DNA from: Marivivens aquimaris | GTDB taxonomy: Bacteria; Pseudomonadota; Alphaproteobacteria; Rhodobacterales; Rhodobacteraceae | NCBI RefSeq assembly: GCF_015220045.1 | Contig: NZ_JADBGB010000001.1 | Span: 1,889,001 to 1,953,000, forward strand | Direction: 5' to 3' | DNA length: 64,000 nucleotides | Part shown: positions 10,918-19,651 of the stretch, in pieces | How positions within the stretch are numbered: position 1 is the first letter of the stretch | Layout: each line of letters begins with the position of its first letter | Program-made: the position numbers and the translations under genes | Notes under the pieces: generated by a model | Databases searched by the model: none | Seen by the model: the letters and a program-made list of their open reading frames with translations, nothing else | What the model was told of the DNA's origin: nothing

Positions 10918-12421
10918 TCTGAGAGGGTTGACCAAAGCCTATCCGGGCGTGGTCGCCAACAGCGATGTCAGCTTCTCCATCGGCGAGGGAGAAATCCACG
11001 CGCTGCTGGGTGAAAACGGCGCGGGCAAATCGACCTTGGTCAAGACGATCTATGGTCTGGTGCGGCCCGATGCGGGGGACATGACGCTCGCAGGTCAGCC
11101 TTTTAGCCCGAGCGATCCGCGCGCCGCGCGCGGGTCTGGCATCGCGATGGTGTTCCAGCATTTCTCGCTGTTTGACGCGCTGACCGTGGCCGAGAACATC
11201 GCGCTTGGTATGGACAACCCTCCGCCGCGCAAGCAGATCGCTGGCCGTATCCGTGAAGTGTCGGAGAAATACGGCCTACCGCTCGATCCCGATATGATCG
11301 TCGGCGATCTGTCGGCAGGTGAGCGCCAGCGGGTCGAGATCATCCGCTGCCTGCTCCAGTCGCCGCGCCTGCTCATCATGGACGAGCCGACGTCCGTTCT
11401 GACCCCGCAAGAGGTCAATATCCTGTTCGAGACGCTCCGCCTGCTGTCCGAACAAGGCACCTCGATCCTCTATATTTCCCACAAGCTCGATGAAATCCGC
11501 GCGCTTTGCCACAGGGCCACGATCCTGCGGCTCGGCAAGGTCGTCGGCGAATGCGATCCGCGCGCCACGACGAGCCGCGAGATGGCCGAGATGATGGTGG
11601 GCACCGTTCTGCAAGCGCCGCAGCGCGACTACGCGGAAGCGGGCGCCGAGATTCTGAAGCTGAAAAACCTCTCCGCCCCTGCCCCGCACCAATTCGGCAC
11701 GGCCCTCAAGAACATCGAACTGACGGTCCGCGCTGGCGAAGTCGTCGGTATCGGCGGCGTTGCAGGCAACGGTCAGGACGAACTGGTCGCCGCGCTCTCG
11801 GGCGAGATGCGAACCGGCGACGGCATGGTCGTTGTTGACGGGGCCTCCATCGGCGGTCTGACACCGAATGCGCGCCGCAAGATCGGCGTTTGCGCTGCCC
11901 CCGAGGAACGGAACGGCCACGCCGCTGCGCCCGACATGACATTGACCGAAAATGCGCTGCTCACAGGCAACACGCGGATGGCTCTATCAAAGAACGGTAT
12001 GCTCGATTGGTCCAAAGCACGCGACTTTGCCGACAGCATCATCAACGCGTTCGATGTCCGCACTCCGGGGACCGAGACAACCGCGCGCGCACTGTCGGGC
12101 GGCAACCTGCAAAAATTCGTCATCGGCCGCGAGATCCTGCAAAAGCCCAAGGTTCTCGTCGTGAACCAACCGACTTGGGGGGTGGATGCGGCAGCGGCGG
12201 CTTCGATCCGTCAGTCTCTGCTTGACCTCGCTGCTGGTGGGTCTGCGGTAGTGGTGATCAGCCAGGACCTTGATGAAATTCTGGAAATTGCAGACCGTTT
12301 CGCGGCTCTAAACGAAGGGCGGCTGTCCAAGCCTGTCTCGACCAAGGGGCTGAGCATTGAGGAAATCGGTCTGATGCTGGGCGGCGCCCACGATATGGAG
12401 GCCGCGCATGCTCAGGCTTGA
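10904..12421 (+). CDS. BMP-type nucleoside/purine ABC transporter, duplicated ATP-binding protein
   Basis: A two-domain ATPase of the carbohydrate/nucleoside (RbsA-like, BmpC-type) class, about 505 aa. NBD1 has Walker A GENGAGKST (36-44), signature LSAGERQRV and Walker B LLIMDEPTSVL. NBD2 has the degenerate P-loop region GVAGNGQDEL, signature LSGGNLQKF and NQPTWGVD, the altered second site typical of this family. GTG at 10904 is preferred because homology starts right there; an ATG at 10856 in the same frame would add 16 residues inside xdhC. It is followed by two overlapping permeases and a BMP binding protein, so it probably energises import of purine bases or nucleosides for XdhAB. Confidence 0.88.
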   Translation: MTLLDLRGLTKAYPGVVANSDVSFSIGEGEIHALLGENGAGKSTLVKTIYGLVRPDAGDMTLAGQPFSPSDPRAARGSGIAMVFQHFSLFDALTVAENIALGMDNPPPRKQIAGRIREVSEKYGLPLDPDMIVGDLSAGERQRVEIIRCLLQSPRLLIMDEPTSVLTPQEVNILFETLRLLSEQGTSILYISHKLDEIRALCHRATILRLGKVVGECDPRATTSREMAEMMVGTVLQAPQRDYAEAGAEILKLKNLSAPAPHQFGTALKNIELTVRAGEVVGIGGVAGNGQDELVAALSGEMRTGDGMVVVDGASIGGLTPNARRKIGVCAAPEERNGHAAAPDMTLTENALLTGNTRMALSKNGMLDWSKARDFADSIINAFDVRTPGTETTARALSGGNLQKFVIGREILQKPKVLVVNQPTWGVDAAAAASIRQSLLDLAAGGSAVVVISQDLDEILEIADRFAALNEGRLSKPVSTKGLSIEEIGLMLGGAHDMEAAHAQA

Positions 12422-13493
12422 GAAACGACCCCAGCCGTCGACATTCTGGACCTACGCCGCGCCTCTGGTCGCCGTCGTCGTGACCATCCTGCTCGGCATG
12501 GCGCTCTTCGCCAGCCTCGGCAAAGACCCCGTGGGCGCGATCCGCGCAATTTTCTACGAACCGCTTTTCGGTGAGTTCTCGTTCTACTACCGACCCGAAG
12601 TCATCAAGAAAGCCGCTCCGCTGATCCTCATCGCGACCGGCCTTGCCTTCGGGTTTCGCGCGGGCGTTTGGAATATCGGCGCCGAAGGCCAGTATATCAT
12701 GGGCGCGATCTGCGGCGCTGGCGTTGCGCTGGCGTTCTATCCCAGCGAATCCCGCTGGCTTGTCTTCCCGCTCGCCATCATCGCGGGCACCATCGGAGGT
12801 GCGGTCTGGGGCCTGATCCCCGCGCTGCTGAAGGTCAAATTCAAGACAAACGAAATCCTTGTGTCGCTCATGCTGGTATACGTCGCGCAAGTGCTGATTA
12901 CTGCGTTCTCGTCGGGCCTGATGCGCAACCCCGAGGGCCACGGCTTCCCCGGTAGCCGCAACCTCAGCCAGTATCCCGCCGCCGCCAACGGCGAGCTGTT
13001 CGCGGGTACCGGCGTCCACTGGGGCGTGATCGCGGCGCTGATCGCGGTTGCCGTGGCATATGTCATCCTGACCCGCCACCAGTTCGGTTTCGACGTGCGC
13101 CTTGCAGGGCAAAGCCCGAAGGCCGCGTCGTTCTCGGGCCTGAACCCGAACAAGCTGGTCATCATTTCGCTCCTGCTTTCGGGCGGCCTCGCCGGACTTG
13201 CAGGCGTGTTCGAGGTCACTGGACCTGCGGGACAAATCCTCGGATCTTTCCCCAAATTTTACGGTTTCACGGCTATTATCGTTGCCTATCTGGGCCGGCT
13301 CCATCCGGTCGGCATTCTGATGGCGGGCGCATTGATGGCTCTGACTTATATCGGCGGCGAGGTCGCTCAGGACCGCGAACAGCTGCCCGCTGCGGCGATC
13401 ATGGTGTTCCAAGGGATGCTGCTGTTCTCGATCCTCGGGGTCGATGTGCTGACCAATTATCGTCTCCGCTTTGGAAAGAACGAGGTGCGCTGA
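12408..13493 (+). CDS. BMP-type ABC transporter permease (first)
   Basis: An integral membrane subunit (361 aa) of the BPD_transp_2 class found in nucleoside and sugar importers. Many hydrophobic helices are visible from residue 14 onward, with the conserved RAGVWNIGAEGQYIMG segment (about 84-99) diagnostic of BmpD/NupP-like permeases. It overlaps the ATPase 3' end by 14 nt and the next permease by 1 nt (TGATG). The start MLRLEKRPQPSTFW gives a short cytoplasmic N-terminus before helix 1. Confidence 0.88.
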   Translation: MLRLEKRPQPSTFWTYAAPLVAVVVTILLGMALFASLGKDPVGAIRAIFYEPLFGEFSFYYRPEVIKKAAPLILIATGLAFGFRAGVWNIGAEGQYIMGAICGAGVALAFYPSESRWLVFPLAIIAGTIGGAVWGLIPALLKVKFKTNEILVSLMLVYVAQVLITAFSSGLMRNPEGHGFPGSRNLSQYPAAANGELFAGTGVHWGVIAALIAVAVAYVILTRHQFGFDVRLAGQSPKAASFSGLNPNKLVIISLLLSGGLAGLAGVFEVTGPAGQILGSFPKFYGFTAIIVAYLGRLHPVGILMAGALMALTYIGGEVAQDREQLPAAAIMVFQGMLLFSILGVDVLTNYRLRFGKNEVR

Positions 13494-14566
13494 TGGACAT
13501 CAATCCGATCCTCCTTCTCGCGGCGGTCATGGTCGCCTCCACGCCGGTTCTGCTGGCTGCTATCGGAGAGCTGGTCGTCGAGCGCTCCGGCGTTTTGAAC
13601 CTTGGTGTCGAGGGCATGATGATCACCGGAGCGGTCTTCGGCTATATCATCGGTCACGGTAGCGGTAGCGCCATCGGCGGCTTTGCCGCGGCGGCGCTTG
13701 CGGGCGCGTGCCTGAGCCTCATCTTCGGTTTTCTGACGCAGTTCCTGCTGACCAACCAGACCGCGACGGGGCTTGGCCTGACGCTCTTCGGGCTGGGTCT
13801 GTCATCACTCGTGGGCCAAGGCGCAACCGCCACCTACCCCGTCACCGTACCGCGTCTGCCGATCCCGCTCCTGTCCGACATTCCGGCAATCGGTCCGATC
13901 CTCTTCAACCACGACGCAGTCGTATATCTGTCGATCCTCCTCATCGTCCTCGTCTGGTTCGTTATGTTCCGCAGTCGCGCGGGTCTGATCCTGCGCGCAG
14001 TCGGAGAGAACCACGACGCGGCACACGCTCTCGGCTATCCTGTTCGCCTTGTTCGCATGGCGGCAATCTTCTTCGGCGGCGGATGCGCGGGCCTTGCAGG
14101 CGCTTACATCAGCCTCGTTCGTGTGCCCCAGTGGACCGACGGCATCACTGCCGGTGCGGGCTGGATCGCCCTCGCTATCGTGGTCTTCGCCAGCTGGAAG
14201 CCTTTCCGACTTCTGATCGGTGCCTATCTTTTCGGCGGCGTCACCGTGTTGCAGCTAAACCTGCAAGCCGATGGGACACTGGCTCTTCTCGATATCGCGA
14301 TTGGGCTTCTTGCTGCCGCCGCCGCTGTGGTATGGCTTACCCGCTCGATCACAAAGAAAGCAGCCGCACCGATGGACAACCTGCTCTCGGTCATCATCCT
14401 CGTTCTGTCAGTGGTTTACGGACTGCTGCGGCTTGCAGGGATGCAGACCATTCCGATCGAATACCTTTCGATGCTACCCTACCTCGCGACGATTGCCGTT
14501 CTGGTCGGGCTGCGCGCCTCCAATGCGCCTGCATCGCTGGGCAAAACCTTTCACGCCTCGACCTGA
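13493..14566 (+). CDS. BMP-type ABC transporter permease (second)
   Basis: Second membrane subunit (357 aa), forming a heterodimeric channel with the preceding permease. It has the family hallmark ERSGVLNLGVEGMMITGAV (about 27-45) and about ten hydrophobic segments. The C-terminus carries two extra hydrophobic stretches after a short KKAAAP linker, so it is somewhat longer than the homologous permease at 56000. The start is fixed by the 1-nt overlap with the upstream stop. Confidence 0.87.
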   Translation: MDINPILLLAAVMVASTPVLLAAIGELVVERSGVLNLGVEGMMITGAVFGYIIGHGSGSAIGGFAAAALAGACLSLIFGFLTQFLLTNQTATGLGLTLFGLGLSSLVGQGATATYPVTVPRLPIPLLSDIPAIGPILFNHDAVVYLSILLIVLVWFVMFRSRAGLILRAVGENHDAAHALGYPVRLVRMAAIFFGGGCAGLAGAYISLVRVPQWTDGITAGAGWIALAIVVFASWKPFRLLIGAYLFGGVTVLQLNLQADGTLALLDIAIGLLAAAAAVVWLTRSITKKAAAPMDNLLSVIILVLSVVYGLLRLAGMQTIPIEYLSMLPYLATIAVLVGLRASNAPASLGKTFHAST

Positions 14567-14615
14567 GGCGCTGCAAACAGCCAGATCTGCTCTGGTCCAA
14601 TTGGGAGAACTAAAA

Positions 14616-15698
14616 ATGAAACGCAGAACGCTACTTGCCACCGGTGCCAGCGCCGCGATTGCAACCGCTCTGGGCGTCCCCGCCCGCGCGCAGGACAAGA
14701 CCAAGGTCGGCTTCATCTACGTCGGTCCGATCAACGACGGCGGCTGGACCCAGCACCACCACCACTCCGCCATGGAGATGGTAGAGCACTTCGGTGACGC
14801 GGTAGACTTCGTCTATCAGGAATCGGTTCCGGAAGGCCCCGACGCCGAGCGCGCGATCACCCAGATGGCTCTCGGCGGCGCCGACATCATCTTCACCACC
14901 TCGTTCGGCTACATGGACCCGACCATCAACGTCGCCGCCAAGTTCCCGGATGTGAAGTTCGAGCACGCGACCGGCTACAAGATGGCCGACAACGTTTCGG
15001 TCTACTCGGCACGCTTCTACGAAGGCCGCGCCGTTCAGGGCACCCTCGCGGGCCGCATGACCCAGAGCAACAAGATCGGCTACATCGCGTCGGTTCCGAT
15101 TCCGGAAGTCGTGCGCGGCATCAACTCGGCTTACATCCACGCCAAGAAGGTGAACCCGGATGTCGAATTCAAGATCATCTGGATCTTCGAATGGCTTAAC
15201 CCGGCGAAGGAAGCCGACGCTGCCAAGGCTCTGATCGAGCAAGGCTGCGACGTCATCCTCCAGCACACCGACTCCACCGCGCCGCAGCAAGCTGCTAAGG
15301 ATGCGGGCAACGTCTACACCTTCGGTCAGGCTGCCGACATGGCGGAATTCGCACCGATGCCGCGCATCTCGTCGATCATCGACGAATGGGCGCCCTACTA
15401 CATCGACCGCGTACAGGCTGTCATGGACGGCACCTGGACCTCGACCAACACCTGGGACGGCATCGGCCCGGGCATGGTCGGCATCGGCGAGATTTCGTCG
15501 GCAGTTCCGGACGACGTCAAAGCCGAAGCAGAAGCACTCCGCGACGCGATCGCTTCGGGCGAGTACCACCCGTTCACCGGCCCGATCAACAAGCAGGATG
15601 GCTCGGTCTGGCTTGCTGAAGGCGAAGTCGCTGACGACGGCACCCTCGCTGGTCTCAACTTCTACGTCGAAGGTATCGAAGGCGACATCCCGTCCTGA
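14616..15698 (+). CDS. BMP family ABC transporter substrate-binding protein (linked to xdh)
   Basis: A periplasmic basic-membrane-protein (PnrA-like) ligand receptor, 360 aa. The N-terminus MKRRTLLATGASAAIATA followed by PARAQ reads as a Tat-like or Sec signal peptide with cleavage after about residue 25. The mature part has the family core VGFIYVGPINDGGW and FEHATG/YEGR segments. An unusual run of four histidines (residues 47-50) sits in the loop after GPINDGGW, where ligand contacts are usual. It starts 49 nt after the permease with a GGGAG Shine-Dalgarno and is followed by a strong terminator, closing the xdhABC-transporter unit. Ligand (purine base, nucleoside or related) is inferred from context. 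Confidence 0.9.
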   Translation: MKRRTLLATGASAAIATALGVPARAQDKTKVGFIYVGPINDGGWTQHHHHSAMEMVEHFGDAVDFVYQESVPEGPDAERAITQMALGGADIIFTTSFGYMDPTINVAAKFPDVKFEHATGYKMADNVSVYSARFYEGRAVQGTLAGRMTQSNKIGYIASVPIPEVVRGINSAYIHAKKVNPDVEFKIIWIFEWLNPAKEADAAKALIEQGCDVILQHTDSTAPQQAAKDAGNVYTFGQAADMAEFAPMPRISSIIDEWAPYYIDRVQAVMDGTWTSTNTWDGIGPGMVGIGEISSAVPDDVKAEAEALRDAIASGEYHPFTGPINKQDGSVWLAEGEVADDGTLAGLNFYVEGIEGDIPS

Positions 15699-15721
15699 TC
15701 GGTCTCTTCCGACCAAGTTTC

Positions 15722-15747
15722 AAAGGGGCGCTTCGGCGCCCCTTTTT
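15722..15747 (+). terminator. Intrinsic terminator of the xdh/transporter operon
   Basis: An 8-bp GC stem AGGGGCGC/GCGCCCCT with a TTCG tetraloop, followed by TTTT, 25 nt after the BMP gene stop. Confidence 0.9.
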
Positions 15748-15798
15748 CATGGCGCACGCCTGTGTCAAGGTCACGCCAACTGACAACGGACAATTCAC

Positions 15799-16869
15799 AT
15801 GATCGACTATCTGGTTATCGGCGGCGGCATCGCCGGACTTGCAGCAGGCGCTGGCCTCTCGACCTTGGGACAAGTCACCGTGCTCGAAGCCGAAGACACG
15901 CTGGGCTATCACACCTCGGGTCGCTCCGCCGCGCTCTATGAACCCAGCTACGGCAGCAAAGCGGTCGAGGCACTGGGCCATGCTTCCCTCAAAGGGCATC
16001 AGGATGCTGGCGTCCTTTCCCCTCGCGGCGTGATGCTCGTCGCCAAATCGGATCAGCGCGCAGAGTTCGAAGCCGATACCGTAGGGATGGGCATGACCGA
16101 GATCGACATGGCCAAAGCGATGGACCTGTGCCCCATGCTCGATCCGGAAAAGGTCGCCTTTGCTGCCTACAACGAGGCGTCCTACGACATCGACACCGAA
16201 CTGTTGATGCAGACCTATGCCAAGAAAATCCGTTCCAACGGCGGCAAAGTCGTCACCGCCCAGCGCGTCCAGTCCATCACGAAAACGGGCGAGACTTGGA
16301 CCGTCACCACAGCCACCCGCACATTTGATGCCAAAAACATCGTCAACGCCGCAGGCTCTTGGGTCGACAAGGTCGCCGCACTAGCAGGAATTACCGAAAT
16401 CGGCTTCCAGCCCAAACGTCGTTCCATGGCGCGCGTCCCCGCCCCCGATGGCATGAACCCATCCGCGTGGCCGATGATCTTCGGCGTGGAGGAAAGCTGG
16501 TACATGAAGCCCGACGCCGGCGCGCTCATTGTCTCGCCTGCCGACGCAACGCCCTCTGAACCGATGGACGCTTGGGCCGACGACATGGACCTCGCCGAAG
16601 GCATCGCCCGTTTCGAGGACCACACCACGGTAGAGGTCGACCGCATGATCGCGAACTGGGCGGGCCTCAGAACCTTCTCGCCCGACAAAACGCTCGTGCT
16701 CGGCCCCGATCCGCTCGATCCCTCGTTCATCTGGTGCGCGGGCCAAGGCGGCTACGGCTTTACCACAGCACCTGCCGTCAAAGACTTCATCCACGCCATC
16801 GTCACCGGCACCGAACTCCCGATCGACGCCGGGCACGCAGCCGCCGTGCTGCCGGATCGCTACCGCTGA
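15799..16869 (+). CDS. FAD-dependent D-amino acid (D-arginine-like) dehydrogenase
   Basis: A DAO-superfamily flavoprotein of 356 aa, cytoplasmic or membrane-peripheral. The dinucleotide motif VIGGGIAGLAAG is at residues 6-17, followed by LGYHTSGRSAALYEPSYG (about 35-52). This closely resembles the loop carrying the active-site His of D-arginine dehydrogenase (DauA). The C-terminal pieces WYMKPDAG, WAGLRTFSPD and GQGGYGFTTAPA also match that family. The substrate is not proven; glycine or sarcosine oxidase-like activity is the main alternative. It lies between two terminators and is convergent with the FAD/GcvT dehydrogenase. Confidence 0.75.
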   Translation: MIDYLVIGGGIAGLAAGAGLSTLGQVTVLEAEDTLGYHTSGRSAALYEPSYGSKAVEALGHASLKGHQDAGVLSPRGVMLVAKSDQRAEFEADTVGMGMTEIDMAKAMDLCPMLDPEKVAFAAYNEASYDIDTELLMQTYAKKIRSNGGKVVTAQRVQSITKTGETWTVTTATRTFDAKNIVNAAGSWVDKVAALAGITEIGFQPKRRSMARVPAPDGMNPSAWPMIFGVEESWYMKPDAGALIVSPADATPSEPMDAWADDMDLAEGIARFEDHTTVEVDRMIANWAGLRTFSPDKTLVLGPDPLDPSFIWCAGQGGYGFTTAPAVKDFIHAIVTGTELPIDAGHAAAVLPDRYR

Positions 16870-16938
16870 TCTGCCTTTGTGCCCCAAATATCCCGGGGTG
16901 AATTGGCCGCAGGCCAAGAGGGGCAGAGCCCCGAAATG

Positions 16939-16964
16939 AAAAGGGCGCCCGAAGGCGCCCTTTT
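16939..16964. terminator. Bidirectional intrinsic terminator
   Basis: A 9-bp stem AAGGGCGCC/GGCGCCCTT with a CGAA loop, flanked by A residues on the left and TTTT on the right. It can end transcription from both the + strand dehydrogenase and the convergent gene whose stop is at 16969. Confidence 0.85.
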
Positions 16965-16968
16965 GTAC

Positions 16969-19473
16969 TTAGCCATCCACGCGGATGTTTGCGTTCTTCG
17001 GATCGTAGGGGCTGTCTTCGACGATTTCCGCGTCGTAGAGATCACCCATGATCTTGACCTTCAGCTTGGTGCCAACCTCGGCAAGCGCCGGTTTGACGTA
17101 GCCCATGCCGATCTGCTTGCCGAAGTGGACCGAGTAGCCACCCGAGGTCAGACGACCTGCGTAGTTGCCGTCCAGATCGCGCAGCGCTTCCTTACCCCAC
17201 GGATCGGCATCTGCCGGACCGTCGATGAGGATGGTGACGCACTTCGAGCGCACGCCGATAGCTTCCATCTTCTCTTTGCCCTGGAATTCCTTGGACAGGT
17301 CGACGAAGCGCGGCAGGTCTGCTTCGAGCGGGGTCGCGTCGCGGCCCAGTTCGTTGCCGAATGCGCGGTAGGACTTCTCCTGACGCAGCCAGTTCTGTGC
17401 GCGGGCACCGACGAGCTTGCCGCCGTGCTTCTCAAGCGCCGGAACGAGCAGATCCCACAGGTAGTTCTGCATTTCGATCGGGTGGTGGAGTTCCCAGCCA
17501 AGCTCACCGGTGTAGGCCACGCGGATTGCGTTGACGGGGCACATGCCCAGTTCGATCTGACGCGCCGACAGCCACGGGAAGCGCTTGTTGGACAGCGCGG
17601 TTTCGACGTCGGCATCCTTGAGGACTTCCTTCAGGATATCGCGCGAACGCGGACCGGCCAGAGCGAAGACGCCCCACTGGGTGGTGACGTTCTGGATCTC
17701 GATGTAGCCGAACTCGGGCGCCTTGTCCTCGGCAGCCTTGCGCAGGAAGTCACCGTCATAGTCGGTCCATGCGCCTGCCGAAACGAGGTAGTACTCGTCC
17801 TCGCCCAGACGGACGATGGTGTATTCGGTGCGGGTGGTGCCTGCCTCGGTCAGCGCGTAGGTCAGGTTGATGCGACCGACCTTGGGCAGCTTGTTACAGG
17901 TGAACCAGTCGAGGAACTGGGTCGCGCCCGGTCCTTTGACGATGTGCTTGGTGAAGGCGGTCGCGTCGATAAGACCAGCGGTCTCGCGAACGGCTTTCGC
18001 CTCTTCCATGGCGTACTGCCACCAACCGCCGCGGCGGAAGCTGCGGCTGTCGTGGTCGAAGTTGTCGGCGGCGTCGAGCGGACCGTAGTAGTTCGGACGC
18101 TCCCAACCGTTGACCTGACCGAACTGAGCGCCGCGGGCCTTCTGGCGGTCGTACGCCGGAGCGGTACGCAGCGGACGGCAGGCTTCGCGCTCTTCGTCGG
18201 GGTGGTGCAGGATGTAGACGTGCTCGTAGCACTCTTCGTTCTTGCGGGCACCGTATTCGGTGGTCATCCACGAGCCGTAACGCTTGGGGTCGAGCGACGC
18301 CATGTCGATCTCGGCTTCGCCGTTGACCATCATCTGGGCAAGGTAGTAGCCGGTGCCGCCCGCAGCGGTGATACCGAACGAGAAGCCTTCGGCCAGCCAC
18401 ATGTTGCGCAGACCCGGAGCCGGACCGACGAGCGGGTTGCCGTCAGGGGTGTAGCAGATCGGGCCGTTGAAGTCGTCCTTGAGGCCCGCGACTTCCGACG
18501 ACGGAAGACGGTGGATCATCGAGACATACTCTTCCTCGATACGGTCGAGGTCGAGCGGGAAGAGGTCGGCACGGAAGCTATCCGGAACGCCGTATTCGAA
18601 ACGTGCCGGTGCGCCGCGCTCGTACGGGCCGAGGATCCAGCCGCCGCGCTCTTCGCGGACGTACCAGAGCGCATCAGCGTCACGCAGAACGGGGTGCTCG
18701 GGGTTGCCGGCTTCGCGGTATGCAACCAGCGCCGGATCGGGCTCGGTAACGATGAACTGGTGTTCGACGGGGATCGCGGGGATCTTGATGCCGAGCATCT
18801 TGGCAGTGCGCTGCGCGTGGTTACCGGTCGCGGTAACAACGTGCTCTGCGTGGATGACAGTCTGTTCGTCAGTCGGAACGAGGTTACCGCCCTTTTCGCC
18901 CATCTTGGTGACGGTGACTTCCCAGTGATCGCCAGTCCACTTGTAGCCGTCGACCTGCCACTTACGTTCGATGATGACGCCGCGCTGACGTGCGCCCTTG
19001 GCCATCGCCATGGTGACGTCGGCGGGGTTGATGTAGCCGTCCTGCGGGTGGAATAGAGCGCCCTTGAGGTCGTCGGTGCGAACCAGCGGCCAGCGTTCCT
19101 TGATCTGCGCGGGGGTCAGGAATTCGTGGTAAACGTCGGCGGTTTCGGCAACCGAGGAATACAGTTTGTATTCATCCATACGCTCGTCGGTCTGCGCCAT
19201 ACGCAGGTTGCCGCAGATCGAGAAGCCGGCATTCAGGCCGGTCTCTTCTTCGAGCGTCTTGTAGAAGTCGACCGAGTACTTGTGGATGTGGGTCGTCGCG
19301 TACGACATGTTGAACAGCGGCAGAAGACCGGCTGCGTGCCATGTCGAGCCGGAGGTCAGCTCGTCACGCTCGAGGAGCATGACGTCTTCCCAGCCAGCGC
19401 GGGCAAGGTGGTAGGCAATGGAGGTGCCGATGGCGCCACCACCGACAACAAGGGCGCGAACGTGCGATTTCAT
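16969..19473 (-). CDS. FAD/GcvT-domain dehydrogenase (dimethylglycine/sarcosine dehydrogenase-like)
   Basis: An 834-aa two-domain protein. The N-terminal DAO-type FAD domain has VVGGGAIGTSIAYHLA (9-24) and STWHAAGLLP, where the His near residue 46 is the one covalently attached to FAD in mitochondrial dimethylglycine and sarcosine dehydrogenases. The C-terminal half (about 420-830) is a GcvT/aminomethyltransferase fold that binds tetrahydrofolate and collects the C1 unit. It probably demethylates N-methylated glycine derivatives such as those from glycine betaine. The start at 19473 is set by MKSHVRALVVGGG and a GGGAG Shine-Dalgarno; upstream in-frame sequence is not protein-like. It is monocistronic; exact substrate unknown. 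Confidence 0.88.
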   Translation of the reverse strand: MKSHVRALVVGGGAIGTSIAYHLARAGWEDVMLLERDELTSGSTWHAAGLLPLFNMSYATTHIHKYSVDFYKTLEEETGLNAGFSICGNLRMAQTDERMDEYKLYSSVAETADVYHEFLTPAQIKERWPLVRTDDLKGALFHPQDGYINPADVTMAMAKGARQRGVIIERKWQVDGYKWTGDHWEVTVTKMGEKGGNLVPTDEQTVIHAEHVVTATGNHAQRTAKMLGIKIPAIPVEHQFIVTEPDPALVAYREAGNPEHPVLRDADALWYVREERGGWILGPYERGAPARFEYGVPDSFRADLFPLDLDRIEEEYVSMIHRLPSSEVAGLKDDFNGPICYTPDGNPLVGPAPGLRNMWLAEGFSFGITAAGGTGYYLAQMMVNGEAEIDMASLDPKRYGSWMTTEYGARKNEECYEHVYILHHPDEEREACRPLRTAPAYDRQKARGAQFGQVNGWERPNYYGPLDAADNFDHDSRSFRRGGWWQYAMEEAKAVRETAGLIDATAFTKHIVKGPGATQFLDWFTCNKLPKVGRINLTYALTEAGTTRTEYTIVRLGEDEYYLVSAGAWTDYDGDFLRKAAEDKAPEFGYIEIQNVTTQWGVFALAGPRSRDILKEVLKDADVETALSNKRFPWLSARQIELGMCPVNAIRVAYTGELGWELHHPIEMQNYLWDLLVPALEKHGGKLVGARAQNWLRQEKSYRAFGNELGRDATPLEADLPRFVDLSKEFQGKEKMEAIGVRSKCVTILIDGPADADPWGKEALRDLDGNYAGRLTSGGYSVHFGKQIGMGYVKPALAEVGTKLKVKIMGDLYDAEIVEDSPYDPKNANIRVDG

Positions 19474-19626
19474 TAGGGCGACTCCCGTTTGGACTTGCAG
19501 GCACTTTTGCCAGATTGCGCAAAACAGCAATGGAAACAGCCGACCAGAAAGTGTCGAAAACCGACAGCATTTCATTCAGGCTGTGCGAAGGGACAGTAAC
19601 AGTTCCGTTTGCCCCGCCGTTGGAAG

Positions 19627-19644
19627 CTCCAGATAAAACTGGAG
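19627..19644 (+). promoter_or_regulatory. Hairpin sequestering the Shine-Dalgarno of the carbonic anhydrase gene
   Basis: A perfect 6-bp stem CTCCAG/CTGGAG with an ATAAAA loop. The right arm contains the GGAG ribosome-binding sequence 7 nt before the ATG at 19652. Such pairing could lower or temperature-tune translation; no function is shown. Confidence 0.4.
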
Positions 19645-19651
19645 TACATCC

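Noticed and set aside
12258..13412. 384-codon minus-strand frame opposite the first permease
   Set aside because: Product is rich in Arg, Asp, Gln and His with no fold signature; it covers a well-supported permease gene.
16879..19056. 725-codon + strand frame opposite the FAD/GcvT dehydrogenase
   Set aside because: Low-complexity, Val/Arg/Gly/Asp-rich product without motifs; arises from strong codon bias of the real minus-strand gene.
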